DNA from: Roseiarcus sp963770275
GTDB taxonomy: Bacteria; Pseudomonadota; Alphaproteobacteria; Rhizobiales; Beijerinckiaceae
Direction: 5' to 3'
Length of the DNA stretch: 64,000 nucleotides
Assembly (NCBI GenBank): GCA_963770275.1
Contig: CAVYPD010000051.1
Span: 1 to 64,000 of the forward strand
In this document: positions 53,117-61,825 of the stretch, in pieces
Layout of the letters: every line of letters starts with the position of its first letter
Numbering within the stretch: position 1 is the stretch's first letter
Position numbers and translations under genes: made by a program
Notes under the pieces: generated by a model
The model's input: the letters and a program-made list of their open reading frames with translations, nothing else
What the model was told of the DNA's origin: nothing
The model's database searches: none

Positions 53117-53650
53117 TCAGATGCTGGCAACGGCGGCCTGTTTCGCCTTGCGATAGCCGACGTAGCCGAACCCGGCGAAGCCGAGCAGCATCATCGCCCA
53201 GGTGGATGGTTCGGGAATCGCGCCCTTGACCTGAACGAAATTGAGCGAAGACCCGATATCCTCCGTAGCGCTATCGAGCGCTACGTCGAATTCATCCGGA
53301 GTCGCATCGAAGGAGGGAAGACCGGTGGACGACGAAACAAATAGACCCCCGAAAGGTCTGCCGTCGTCATACACGAGGCCATTGGCGCTCCCGCCGTCCG
53401 CGAGGGTGATGAGGAAGCTGCCACTCGAGGACGAATATTCGAACGAGATGAAGGTCGCGTCGTCGACCATCCCGTTGTCATCGTCGAAAAAGTCGACCAG
53501 CGTCAGAACGCCTGTCGCCGTTCCCGTACAGCCGGAATCGCAAACTCCGCTGAAGTCGAAGACCGTGTCGGCGCGCGCAGGAGCCGCGTTAAACGGGCCC
53601 AGCCGAGAGGAGAGAGCGCTCGCGACGCCGAATACGCGTGAATTCTTCAT
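53117..53650 (-). CDS. PEP-CTERM sorting domain protein
   Basis: 177-residue exported protein, intact. Signal region RVFGVASALSSRLGPFNAAP ending ARA, then an Asp/Ser-rich body (FSGVCDSGCTGTATGVLTLV with two Cys, FFDDDNGMVDDATFISFEYS, LPSFDATPDEFDVALDSATE). The tail is IPEPSTWAMMLLGFAGFGYV followed by GYRKAKQAA. Its acidic patches could bind calcium, but no canonical motif is seen. GGAGGGATTTATC lies before the ATG. Two decayed tails of the same type flank the pair of intact genes. Confidence 0.85.
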   Translation of the reverse strand: MKNSRVFGVASALSSRLGPFNAAPARADTVFDFSGVCDSGCTGTATGVLTLVDFFDDDNGMVDDATFISFEYSSSSGSFLITLADGGSANGLVYDDGRPFGGLFVSSSTGLPSFDATPDEFDVALDSATEDIGSSLNFVQVKGAIPEPSTWAMMLLGFAGFGYVGYRKAKQAAVASI

Positions 53651-53774
53651 GATAAATCCCTCCGAAATCCCCGGTCGGCTGTTTTACCGACGTCCAGACT
53701 ATGAGCGGGGATGCAGCGCCCGGGCGCGGCGTTTCCGTCACGTCAATGAAACACCGGCGCGTTTACGTGACGTG

Positions 53775-53890
53775 TCAGACGCTGCCGACGGAAGCCGGCG
53801 TGGCCTTGCGGTCGCCGGCACAGCCGAGGCCGGCGAAGCCACGAGCCATCATCGCCGAGGTAGACGGTTCGGGCGTAGCGCCGCTCGGCA
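53775..53890 (-). pseudogene. PEP-CTERM protein C-terminal remnant
   Basis: The minus strand reads ATPEPSTSAMMARGFAGLGC, then AGDRKATPASVGSV and a stop at 53775. PEPST is intact but the hydrophobic helix is spoiled (MMARGFAGLGCAGD), so sorting would fail. No signal peptide or body can be found upstream to about 53950. Confidence 0.55.
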
Positions 53891-53896
53891 AGCGAC

Positions 53897-54553
53897 TTGA
53901 ACGGCGAACGTATCGCCTTCGATCGCCGTGCTCACCTGTCGCTGGCGCCGCCTCGAAGACGCCTACGAGCGCTTCGACGACCGGCGTCGCCTCGACGACG
54001 GGGCTTTTATTTTCGCCGTATTCTGCGCCTATCCGGCTTGCGACGCGTTAAAGCAAGAATCCCCGGAGATGCGACTATTCCCCAGAAGCCGAAGAAACGA
54101 AGGACGAGGCCGGTTGTCCGCGTCCAATATGGCGCGTTGCCCTATCGGTTCACGCCCATGGCGGCGCTTGAAATCCTTATCGTCACGACGCGCCAATCGC
54201 GGCGGTGGATCGTGCCCAAGGGTTGGCCGATCAAGCGGCTGACGCCGTCGAAGTCGGCTGCGCGCGAGGCCTTCGAGGAGGCCGGCGTGAGGGGAAAGAT
54301 CGGCGTCCGGGCGATCGGCAATTTCAGATATAAAAAGACAGGTCAGAACGGCGCCGACCCAGACTACGAGGTGAAGATTTTCCCCCTCCTGGTCCGAAGG
54401 CAAAGCGCGACCTGGCCCGAACACGGGCAGCGCGTGGTTCAGTGGGTCGATCCGGAGAAGGCGATTGCGCTTATCCGAGAGCCGGAAATGAAGGCGATCG
54501 TGGCGAAGTTTGCAAAACGAGCGTCTGTCGCGGCGAGCAAACTCATTTACTGA
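53897..54553 (+). CDS. NUDIX hydrolase
   Basis: NUDIX-fold pyrophosphohydrolase of the diphosphoinositol-polyphosphate-like group. The domain starts around YGALPYRFTPMAALEILIVT and has WIVPKGWPIKRLTPSKSAAR, EAFEEAGVRGKIGVRAIGNF. The NUDIX box is present (G-W-P then A-x-REAFEEAG). It ends RVVQWVDPEKAIALIREPEM with a C-terminal KRASVAASKLIY. The frame is open from ATG 53897, but about 50 N-terminal residues are Arg-rich and unlike the family; TTG 54038 may be the true start. The stop overlaps the MgtC gene's stop by 7 bases, tail-to-tail. Confidence 0.8.
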   Translation: MNGERIAFDRRAHLSLAPPRRRLRALRRPASPRRRGFYFRRILRLSGLRRVKARIPGDATIPQKPKKRRTRPVVRVQYGALPYRFTPMAALEILIVTTRQSRRWIVPKGWPIKRLTPSKSAAREAFEEAGVRGKIGVRAIGNFRYKKTGQNGADPDYEVKIFPLLVRRQSATWPEHGQRVVQWVDPEKAIALIREPEMKAIVAKFAKRASVAASKLIY

Positions 54554-55361
54554 CGGGCGCTCAATCGGTGAGCGAAATTGCCGTCCCCGACCTGAACCGA
54601 AGTCACGCCGGGGATCTCGCTCAGACGCTCGGCGAGGCGGGCGACCGACTTCGCGCCGCGAACCTCCACCCGAAGCGTCACGATGCCCTTGGGCGGCGGA
54701 GTCCAATCGCCGCCGACGGCCTCCTCGGGCGAATATCTTGGCCGAGCCCGCGCGCGGCGCCGACCTCCTGGGCAGGATCCCGCTCGACCTGCACGCGGCT
54801 GACCGCGAACTCGCTACCGGTGCAACACGCAAGCACCTCGCGAAGGACGCCGCGGCCGTCCTGATAGGAAATTTGCAGCGACGACGGGGCCCAGCGGGAT
54901 TTTGGCAGCCGACGCTCGATCGACGGAAACAGGAAGACCACGACGAAATGGCCGACGGTGACCGCAATGGCCAGAATCGGAAGTCCGGCTCCGCAGGCCA
55001 TCCCGACCGTGGCGGTCAACCAGACCGTCGCCGCCGTGGTCAGACCGCGAACGATATCCTTGCGAACGAAAATGAGGCCGCCGCCGATGAAGCCGATGCC
55101 CGACACGATCTGCGCCGCGATACGCGACGGATCGAGCACGACCCGGCCAGACTCGAGGATGTCGGTGAAGCCGTATTTGGACACCAGCATCACGAGCGCC
55201 GACGAGAAGCCGACCAGCGTGTAGGTGCGCAGGCCGGCGCTCTTCTGGCGAATTTCGCGCTCGAGGCCGATTGAGGCGGACAGGATGAACGCAAGCCCGA
55301 GTTCAGCGAGCTGGACCCAGCCCTGCCCTGTCGGTTCGCCGAGTAACGATCGAAAGTCCAT
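54547..55361 (-). CDS. MgtC/SapB family membrane protein (frameshift near 54760)
   Basis: Inner-membrane protein of about 270 residues with five hydrophobic spans and a C-terminal ACT-like cytoplasmic domain. It starts MDFRSLLGEPTGQGWVQLAE, then LGLAFILSASIGLEREIRQK (family motif), SAGLRTYTLVGFSSALVMLV, IVSGIGFIGGGLIFVRKDIV and GLTTAATVWLTATVGMACGA. After a frame change near 54760 the end reads TPPPKGIVTLRVEVRGAKSV, ARLAERLSEIPGVTSVQVGD. MgtC proteins affect magnesium starvation survival and acid tolerance. ATG 55361 overlaps the stop of the ParB-like gene. Confidence 0.85.
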
Positions 55362-55747
55362 CACGCGCTCAGGTCGGCGATCCTGCAGCGTACCGGCGCG
55401 CTCTCATCGAAATAGCAGACCGCGCAGATGCGGTGATAACCGTCCGCGACGACGAGAGGAAGTCCGCTTGCCAGGTCGCCGCGCACAAGGAGAACGGGCG
55501 CAAGCGCCTTGCCCTTCTGAATTCGCTTGAGATCCTCACTCACGTGCGACTCGTCGCTGGGCAGGAGCGGGAGCTGAGCGGCCCGCAAGATGTCCTTCGC
55601 GGCATGTTCGAGGGGCTTCGAGCCGCGAAGGCTCTTAACGAGCGCGTGGGCCTTCCTGTCGGAACACAGAAGGGAAAGATATTTGAATGCGGCGTCGAAA
55701 TCCGAATCTTCGTCTTTCTCGCTCCACTTCAGTTTTGATTTGCTCAC
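55361..55747 (-). CDS. ParB-like N-terminal domain protein of unknown function
   Basis: 128-residue protein from GTG 55747: VSKSKLKWSEKDEDSDFDAA, FKYLSLLCSDRKAHALVKSL, KDILRAAQLPLLPSDESHVS. The second half LAPVLLVRGDLASGLPLVVA, DGYHRICAVCYFDESAPVRC has the ParB/Srx-type DGxHR motif, which in ParB relatives contacts nucleotide. There is no DNA-binding domain. Similar short proteins are widespread in proteobacteria without a known role. The reading frame is open further upstream but family similarity begins here. It overlaps mgtC by 1-3 bases (TGATGG). Confidence 0.75.
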   Translation of the reverse strand: MSKSKLKWSEKDEDSDFDAAFKYLSLLCSDRKAHALVKSLRGSKPLEHAAKDILRAAQLPLLPSDESHVSEDLKRIQKGKALAPVLLVRGDLASGLPLVVADGYHRICAVCYFDESAPVRCRIADLSA

Positions 55748-55944
55748 CTTTTGGCTGGCTCCGTTTCCACGCCTCCCCTGGGGACGCAGCTTAGCCCCTC
55801 CGGCGAGGCGAGGACACTTGCATTTGGGGCGTCTAGCGCTCAGCAGCCGAATGCTGCTCCGCAGGCCGTCCCAATTGCCGGAGGCGAGCTTCGCTCGGTC
55901 CGTTTCGGCGAAGCCGTCGGCATCGAAGAAGTGAGTTCTGCGAC

Positions 55945-56958
55945 TCAGTGCCCGCCCGCGCCGATCCGGCTCTCCAGCGCATCGTAGAGCGCGTTGCGGG
56001 CGGCGAAGGTTTGTTCGAGCGCCGCGACGCTGACCCGCTCGGCGCCCTGCGTGAGCAGCCAGCCGGCGAGTTCCGCCACTTTGTCGCGCGCGCAATGCAG
56101 CGTGACGAAGCCGTGCGGATCGACGTCCTCGCCGGTCGCCGAGACCGCGCCGAAGCGCTCGGCCGCCGTCTCGACCACAACATGCGCCGGGCTCGGCAGC
56201 CGCGCCCGGACTTCGCGCGATTTCAGCGCTTCCTCGCTCGCCGCGATGCGGGCGAGGATGTCGCGCGCGGCTTGCCTCGCGTTCGCGCCCCAAGGGGCGG
56301 TGAGCGACGCGATCAGCATCGCCTGCGAGCGTAGCATCGTTCCATCGTCGAGGATCTTGAGCGCATTGGCTTCGAGCGTCGCGCCGGTGGTGGTGATGTC
56401 GACGATGAGCTCCGCCGCGCCCGATGCGGGCGCGCCTTCGGTCGCGCCGAGGCTCTCGACAATGCGGTAGTCGGCGATTCCATGCTCGGCGAAATAGCGG
56501 CGGGTGAGATTGACGTACTTGGTCGCGACCCGCATGCGCTCGCCGCGCTTGGCGCGATAGGCCGAAGCGACATCGTCGAGATCGGCCATGGTGCGCACGT
56601 CGATCCAGGCCTTGGGCGCCGCGACCACGACATTGGCGTGGCCGAAGCCGAGCGGGCTTAGAAGCTCGAGCCGCGCCTCGACGTCGGCCACTTTCTCGCG
56701 CACCAGATCCTCGCCGGCGACGCCGAAATGCGCGGCTCCAGCGGCAAGCTGGCCGACGATCTCGGCCGACGAGACATAGGCGACCTCGACGCCCGGCAGC
56801 CCGGCGATCGCGCCGCGATAGTCGCGCGCGCCCCGCCCCTGCACGAGCTCGAGCCCGGCGCGGGCGAAGAAAGCGTGGGCTGCCTCCTGCAACCGCCCCT
56901 TGGAAGGAACCGCGAGGACGAACGGTCCCTCGGCGCCATTGCCGGGATGGGTGGCCAT
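55945..56958 (-). CDS. hisG: ATP phosphoribosyltransferase
   Basis: First enzyme of histidine biosynthesis: ATP plus PRPP to phosphoribosyl-ATP. 337 residues, intact. FVLAVPSKGRLQEAAHAFFA, RGARDYRGAIAGLPGVEVAY, HFGVAGEDLVREK, DYRIVESLGATEGAPASGAA and ELIVDITTTGATLEANALKI (PRPP loop, DITTTGATL) are canonical. The C-terminal 110 residues (DPHGFVTLHCARDKVAELAG, WLLTQGAERVSVAALEQTFA) resemble the regulatory HisG_C domain of the long form. Yet hisZ, normally paired with the short form, is directly upstream with an ATGA overlap. Confidence 0.95.
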   Translation of the reverse strand: MATHPGNGAEGPFVLAVPSKGRLQEAAHAFFARAGLELVQGRGARDYRGAIAGLPGVEVAYVSSAEIVGQLAAGAAHFGVAGEDLVREKVADVEARLELLSPLGFGHANVVVAAPKAWIDVRTMADLDDVASAYRAKRGERMRVATKYVNLTRRYFAEHGIADYRIVESLGATEGAPASGAAELIVDITTTGATLEANALKILDDGTMLRSQAMLIASLTAPWGANARQAARDILARIAASEEALKSREVRARLPSPAHVVVETAAERFGAVSATGEDVDPHGFVTLHCARDKVAELAGWLLTQGAERVSVAALEQTFAARNALYDALESRIGAGGH

Positions 56959-58131
56959 CAGCGCTCGCCCCCGTTCATGAGCCGGTCGAGGGTGATCGCG
57001 GCGCCGACGGCGGGAATGTCCTCATTCGCGCCGAGGCGCCTGGCAAGCCCGTCGTAACGTCCGCCGGCGAGCGCGGTCTTCGCAGCGGCGAGAGTGCGGA
57101 TCGTGCGCCTCGAACACAAAGCCGGTGTAATAGTCGAAATCGCGCACGAAGGCGGCGCTGAACCGCGTCGCCTCGATCGCCACGCCGCGGGCGGCGATGA
57201 AGCCGTTGCGCCGCTCGAACGCGTCGAGCGCCGCGCCCAAGTCGAGGCCGGCGGAATGCGCCAAGCGCCGAAGCTCGCCCGCCGCGTGGTCGGGATCGCC
57301 GGAAATCGCCAGGAATGCGTCGAGCACCGTCCGCTTCTCCGCTTCGATCGGCTGACCCGACCGGAGCGACGCCTGTTCCAGAAAGCGGTCGGCAATCTCG
57401 CCGGCGCTACGACCGCCGACCGCGTCGATGCCGGCGATCGCAAGCAGATCCTCGACCAGCGCCTTGGCGCCGTCATGATCGGCGCTCTCCAGCGCCGCCA
57501 GCACCCCAGGCTGGGCGAGCGCGCTCTGGCTCGGGCGGCTGAAAATGGCCTCCAGGCTCCGCCCGCGAGCGACGCCGCGACGCAGACGCCTTCGCCACGG
57601 CTCCGGGATTTTCAAGGAATCCAGCATGGCGTCGAACAGGCCGGCGTCGCCGAGCCGCGCCACCAGCACGCCGCCCCCGGCCGCTGTCGCCGCCTCCATG
57701 GCGAGCGAGAACACCTCGGCGTCGGCCGCTTCGGCGTCCCGGCGCCCGAAACTCTCGAGTCCGGTCTGCGTCTGCTCGCCGACTTGGGCCGCACGCGCCC
57801 GGAAAACCGGGCCAAGATAAGAATATTCAGCAATTTTGCCGGCCTTGTCCGAGCTGAGATAGGCGCGACACACGGGGATCGTATATTCGGGCCTGAGGCA
57901 CAGCTCTTCACCCGCCGCGTCGGCGGTGAGGAACAGGCGGCGGCGGACCTCCTCGCCGGACATATCGAGAAAGATTGCCGCCGGGTGCAGGATCGGCGGC
58001 TCGATGCGCCCGAAACCGGCCGCAAGCAGGCAATCGAGCGCACGTTCGCCGGCTCCGCCCAGCGTGTGGCCGGCAGGGTCCCCGCTTAGCGGCGCTTGGC
58101 TCGCCGAATCGGCGAGAATCGTTTGGGTCAC
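56958..58131 (-). CDS. hisZ: ATP phosphoribosyltransferase regulatory subunit (frameshift near 57100)
   Basis: HisRS-like protein that partners HisG. About 390 residues from GTG 58131 (VTQTILADSASQAPLSGDPA); ATG 58167 is an alternative. Family marks: GFGRIEPPILHPAAIFLDMS, RRRLFLTADAAGEELCLRPE, YTIPVCRAYLSSDKAGKIAE, YLGPVFRARAAQVGEQTQTG and ESFGRRDAEAADAEVFSLAM (class II tRNA synthetase motifs). A frame change near 57100 follows DFDYYTGFVFEAHD. The end RTLAAAKTALAGGRYDGLAR has the conserved GGRYDGL. It overlaps hisG (ATGA), so both are co-translated. Confidence 0.9.
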
Positions 58132-58304
58132 CGGATGGGCCTCATGGGTCTTTCGTCCCTTTAACAAAGCCGGGCCGGGTGCGCAGCCCCTAACCTTGCC
58201 CCAAGGTGAACGCTCCGTCAGCGTCCGGTTGCCGCCGCAGGGCCGCCATGGTCGGATGACAAAGGGAGCGCTGCCGAATCATGCCGGGGACCGTCTAGCC
58301 TGTA

Positions 58305-60693
58305 ATGAAGCCTGCATCCGCATTGCGCCTGTTGCGCTGGATTGTTCTCGTCCTGCTCCTCACGGGGCTGGGGCGCGCCAGCGCGCAGGAGACCCATCGG
58401 CTCGACCTCGACCAGACGCGAGCAACGCTGACCGCGACTGAAACCGCGCTTCGAGACAACAAGAACCTCGACGATAAGGGCCTGCAGGCCTTGCGCACCC
58501 AGAGCGACGCGCTTGCCCTCGAGTTGCAGGGGGCGATCGCCAAACTGACGCCTCGCCTCGCCGACTCGGCGAAGCGCCTCGACGAACTCACGCCAAAATC
58601 TGGTCAACCTGCCCCCACGACGGACGTCGCCGCCAAGGACCTCGAGAACGAGAAGCAGAGGCACGACCGGCTCGACGCCAACCTGCGCGCCGCGCGGGCT
58701 ATGTTGCTAGAGGCCAACGACCTCAGCACCCGCGTCAGCGCGGCGCGGCGTCAGTTGTTCGCAACACGAACCTTCGCTCGCTCGTCTAGCGTTCTCAATC
58801 CGCAGCTGTGGGCCGCTGTCGGACGCGAGTTCCCCGTAGACGTCGGGGTGGTCCGCAATCTCATCGACAACTGGCTCGGCGCCATCGGCGAGCGGCCGTT
58901 GCTGGCCAAGATCGGCATGGCCGCGATCGTGATCGCGCTTGCGCTGGCCGTGGCTCCGCTTGGCTGGATTGCTCGTCGATTTGTCTATCGGGATCCGCGC
59001 GAGACCGCGCCTAGCCGATTGCGCCGTGCGCTTGCGGCCGCCTGGACATTTGCGATCTTCGCCGTGCTGCCCCTCGCTGGCCTCGGCGTGCTGGCCGGTG
59101 GGCTCGACTCCTTTGATCTCGCCGATCCGAGCATGCAGGGGGTCATCGACGCCGCGTTCGAGGCGGCGCGCGTGCTGATCGCCGTCAATGCGCTTGCCCG
59201 CGGCATGCTCGCGCTGGGGCGCCCGGCCTGGAGGCTCGTTCCGATCAGCGATCGGTCGGCGGGAATTCTCTATCGCCTTGCAATGACGTTTGCCGCGATC
59301 TGGGCAGTCGAGCGGTTGGTCGAGCCTGCGGCCGACGCCGCCGCCTCGCTCAATATTGCAGTCGCCACACGGGGCGTCGGCGCAGTTGTCGCCGCGATCG
59401 CGATCGCCTACGCGATGCGCCAGCTCGGGGCGCAGCCGACAGGCGCGCAGGGCTCGCCGCAAAGCGAGGCCTGGACCCCCTTGAGAACGCTCGGCTGGGC
59501 AGCCGCGTCGATCATTTTCCTGGCCGCCGTGACCGGCTACGTCGCCTTCGCCACTTTCCTCGTCAATCAGGCGATCTATCTCAGCGTCGTCGGCGCCGCC
59601 CTCTACATCGCCGATATCATCGCCCAGGACGGAACCGAAGCCGTCTTCAAGCCGGATGGGCCGATTGGATCGCGTCTCTTGGCCATGGCGGGACTGCGCC
59701 GCAATGCGCTCGCGCAGATCTCCGTCATCCTGCAGGGCGTCGCCCGCGTGGTGGTGGTGATGCTGGCCTTCGGGGCGGTGCTGAAGCCTTGGGGCGTGCA
59801 GTCGCAGGACATGTTCGGCGCGCTGCGCTCGGCCTATTTCGGCTTCTCGTTCGGCGGCGTCACCCTGTCCTTGTCGTCGTTGATCGGCGCGGCGGTCGTC
59901 TTCGCCATCGTCCTGTTCTTCACCCGGCTCATCCAGAATTGGCTCGGGTCGCGACTCTTGCCGCAGACGCGCCTCGACTCTGGCGTGCGCAATTCAGTTC
60001 AGACGATTTTCGGTTACGTCGGGGTCATCGTCGCCACGCTGCTGGCCGGAGCCCAAATCGGCCTCGACGTGCAGAAACTCGCCCTGATCGCCGGCGGGTT
60101 GTCCGTCGGTATCGGTTTCGGCCTGCAGACGATCGCGAACAATTTCGTCTCCGGCCTCATCCTGTTGTGGGAACGCACCATCCGCGTTGGCGACCTGGTG
60201 GTGGTGGGATCCGATCAGGGGTTCGTTCGCGCGATCAAGGCGCGCGCGACCGAGATCGAGACCTTCGACCGCGGCAGTTTGATCGTTCCCAACTCCAACT
60301 TCGTCAGCGGCGTCGTCAAGAACTGGGTCCACAACGACCGCGTCGGACGCATCATCATCTCCATCAACGTCACTTACGAAAGCGACGTCGATCAGGTGCG
60401 CGACCTCATGATTGCCTCGGCCAAGGCGCAAGAGCAGGTGCTGGCTATTCCCGGGCCATCCGTGCTGTTCGCGGAGTTCGGCGATTGGTCGCTCAAGTTC
60501 AATCTGATCTGCTTCGTCGACGATATCGAGCAGGCCGAGCGAACGCGAAGCGACATCAATTTCGAGGTTTTGCGCCGGATGCGGGAGGCCGGCCTGCGCA
60601 TCGCCTATCCCGCGCCGCCGCCAGCAGACGTACCGTCGAGATTTCGAGCCGGAGACGAAGCCGGCGCCGGCCGTTCAGGTGCTGAGGAAGTAG
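58305..60693 (+). CDS. Mechanosensitive channel, MscS family with DUF3772 (frameshift near 60628)
   Basis: Large MscS-type channel of about 795 residues. Signal peptide LLRWIVLVLLLTGLGRASAQ, then a periplasmic DUF3772 coiled region (about residues 28-150, LEKQRHDRLDANLRAARAML-like helices). About ten membrane spans follow, then the MscS core LALIAGGLSVGIGFGLQTIA, NNFVSGLILLWERTIRVGDL, VVVGSDQGFVRAIKARATEI and the C-terminal mixed domain ending LRRMREAGLRIAYPAPPP. The frame as read continues into a repeat and stops at 60758. A shift near 60628 gives YRRDFEPETKPAPAVQVLRK and a natural stop at 60693. It relieves osmotic downshock. Confidence 0.9.
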
Positions 60694-60730
60694 GTCGCGA
60701 CGCCCGCAAAGGCGCGGCGCGAAGCGATGT

Positions 60731-60803
60731 TGTCATTCCCGCGGAGGCGGGAATCTAGGATGGCCAATCACGAACTGGATGCCCGCGTTCGCGGGCATGA
60801 CAA
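60731..60803. repeat. REP-like palindromic repeat
   Basis: TGTCAT (60731-60736) and ATGACA (60797-60802) enclose two hairpins: ATTCCCGC/GCGGGAAT (60735-60753) and GCCCGCG/CGCGGGC (60781-60796). This paired-palindrome layout, usually read as VIPAEAGI when translated by accident, is a very common dispersed bacterial repeat. It lies between the channel gene and the convergent Ada-like gene. Confidence 0.75.
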
Positions 60804-60817
60804 ACGACGGCGTTGCC

Positions 60818-61702
60818 TCACTGGACGCTCCTCGCCCTCACACGCCGCGCGCCAACCCGCCCCGCCTCCCAGCCGATGATCGCCTGCTTGCGCGCGAGCC
60901 CCCAATGGTAGCCGGTGAGCGCTCCCGAGCGCCCCAGCACGCGATGACAAGGCACGACGAACGAGATTGGATTTTTACCGACGGCGGCGCCGACGGCGCG
61001 CGCGGCCGTTGGCTTGCCGATCTTGCACGCGATGTCCGAATAGGTGGTCGCGCGGCCCATCGGCACGCTGAGCAGTGTCTCCCAGACCCGAAGCTCGAAA
61101 TCCGTGCCGATCAGGACGACGCGTAAAGGCGCGTCGGCGCGCCAGAGAGCCGGATCGAAGGCACGGCTTGCATAAGGGGCCGTCACGCTCTCGTCCTCTA
61201 TGAGCCGGGCGCGGGGCCAGCGCCGCGCCATGTCGGCGAGCGCGGCTTCGCGATTTCCCTCGTCGACGAAGCCGAGACCCGCCATGCCCCTAGGCGCCGC
61301 GACCACGATCGCCTCGCCGAACGGCGAGGCATGGAAGCCGTAAGCCAGCGTCAGATCGTCGCGCCGATAGTCGCCGGGGGTCAGCGCCTCGTGGGCGACG
61401 AACAGGTCATGCAGCCGGCTCGGGCCGGAAAGGCCGACGTCGTAGGCCGCGTCGAGCACGCTCGCCGAATTGCGCAGGAGTTCGCGCGCCCGCTCGATGG
61501 TGACCGCCTGCAGGAACGCTTTCGGCGTCAAGCCCGCCCAGCGCTTGAAAACATGCTGGAAGTGCGAAGCCGAAAGACCGACATGGCTCGCGATCGCCTC
61601 GATCGACGGCTGATCGCGATAGCGCTTGGAGATGAACTCGATCGCGCGCTTGACGGTGATGTAATCCGCGCCGGCGGGCGGAGCACTGGGAATGTCGAGC
61701 AT
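60818..61702 (-). CDS. Ada-like protein: AraC-type HTH plus O6-methylguanine-DNA methyltransferase
   Basis: 294 residues, intact. The N-terminal half is an AraC helix-turn-helix domain: AIEFISKRYRDQPSIEAIAS, HVGLSASHFQHVFKRWAGLT, PKAFLQAVTIERARELLRNS. The C-terminal half is a suicide alkyltransferase: FELRVWETLLSVPMGRATTY, SDIACKIGKPTAARAVGAAV, GKNPISFVVPCHRVLGRSGA with the acceptor Cys in PCHR. The N-terminal zinc domain of full Ada, which senses methyl phosphotriesters, is absent. It could repair and possibly regulate, but how it would be switched on without that domain is not evident. Confidence 0.9.
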   Translation of the reverse strand: MLDIPSAPPAGADYITVKRAIEFISKRYRDQPSIEAIASHVGLSASHFQHVFKRWAGLTPKAFLQAVTIERARELLRNSASVLDAAYDVGLSGPSRLHDLFVAHEALTPGDYRRDDLTLAYGFHASPFGEAIVVAAPRGMAGLGFVDEGNREAALADMARRWPRARLIEDESVTAPYASRAFDPALWRADAPLRVVLIGTDFELRVWETLLSVPMGRATTYSDIACKIGKPTAARAVGAAVGKNPISFVVPCHRVLGRSGALTGYHWGLARKQAIIGWEAGRVGARRVRARSVQ

Positions 61703-61825
61703 GGGCGGTCCGTCGAATCCTTTCGGCGGCTGAGATTGGCGGAGCCGATGACGATGATTTAGCCGCTCCGAAGGCCACCGCCCACCCGAAAACGACGATA
61801 CGCACAGCCGATGTCACCCCGCGTA

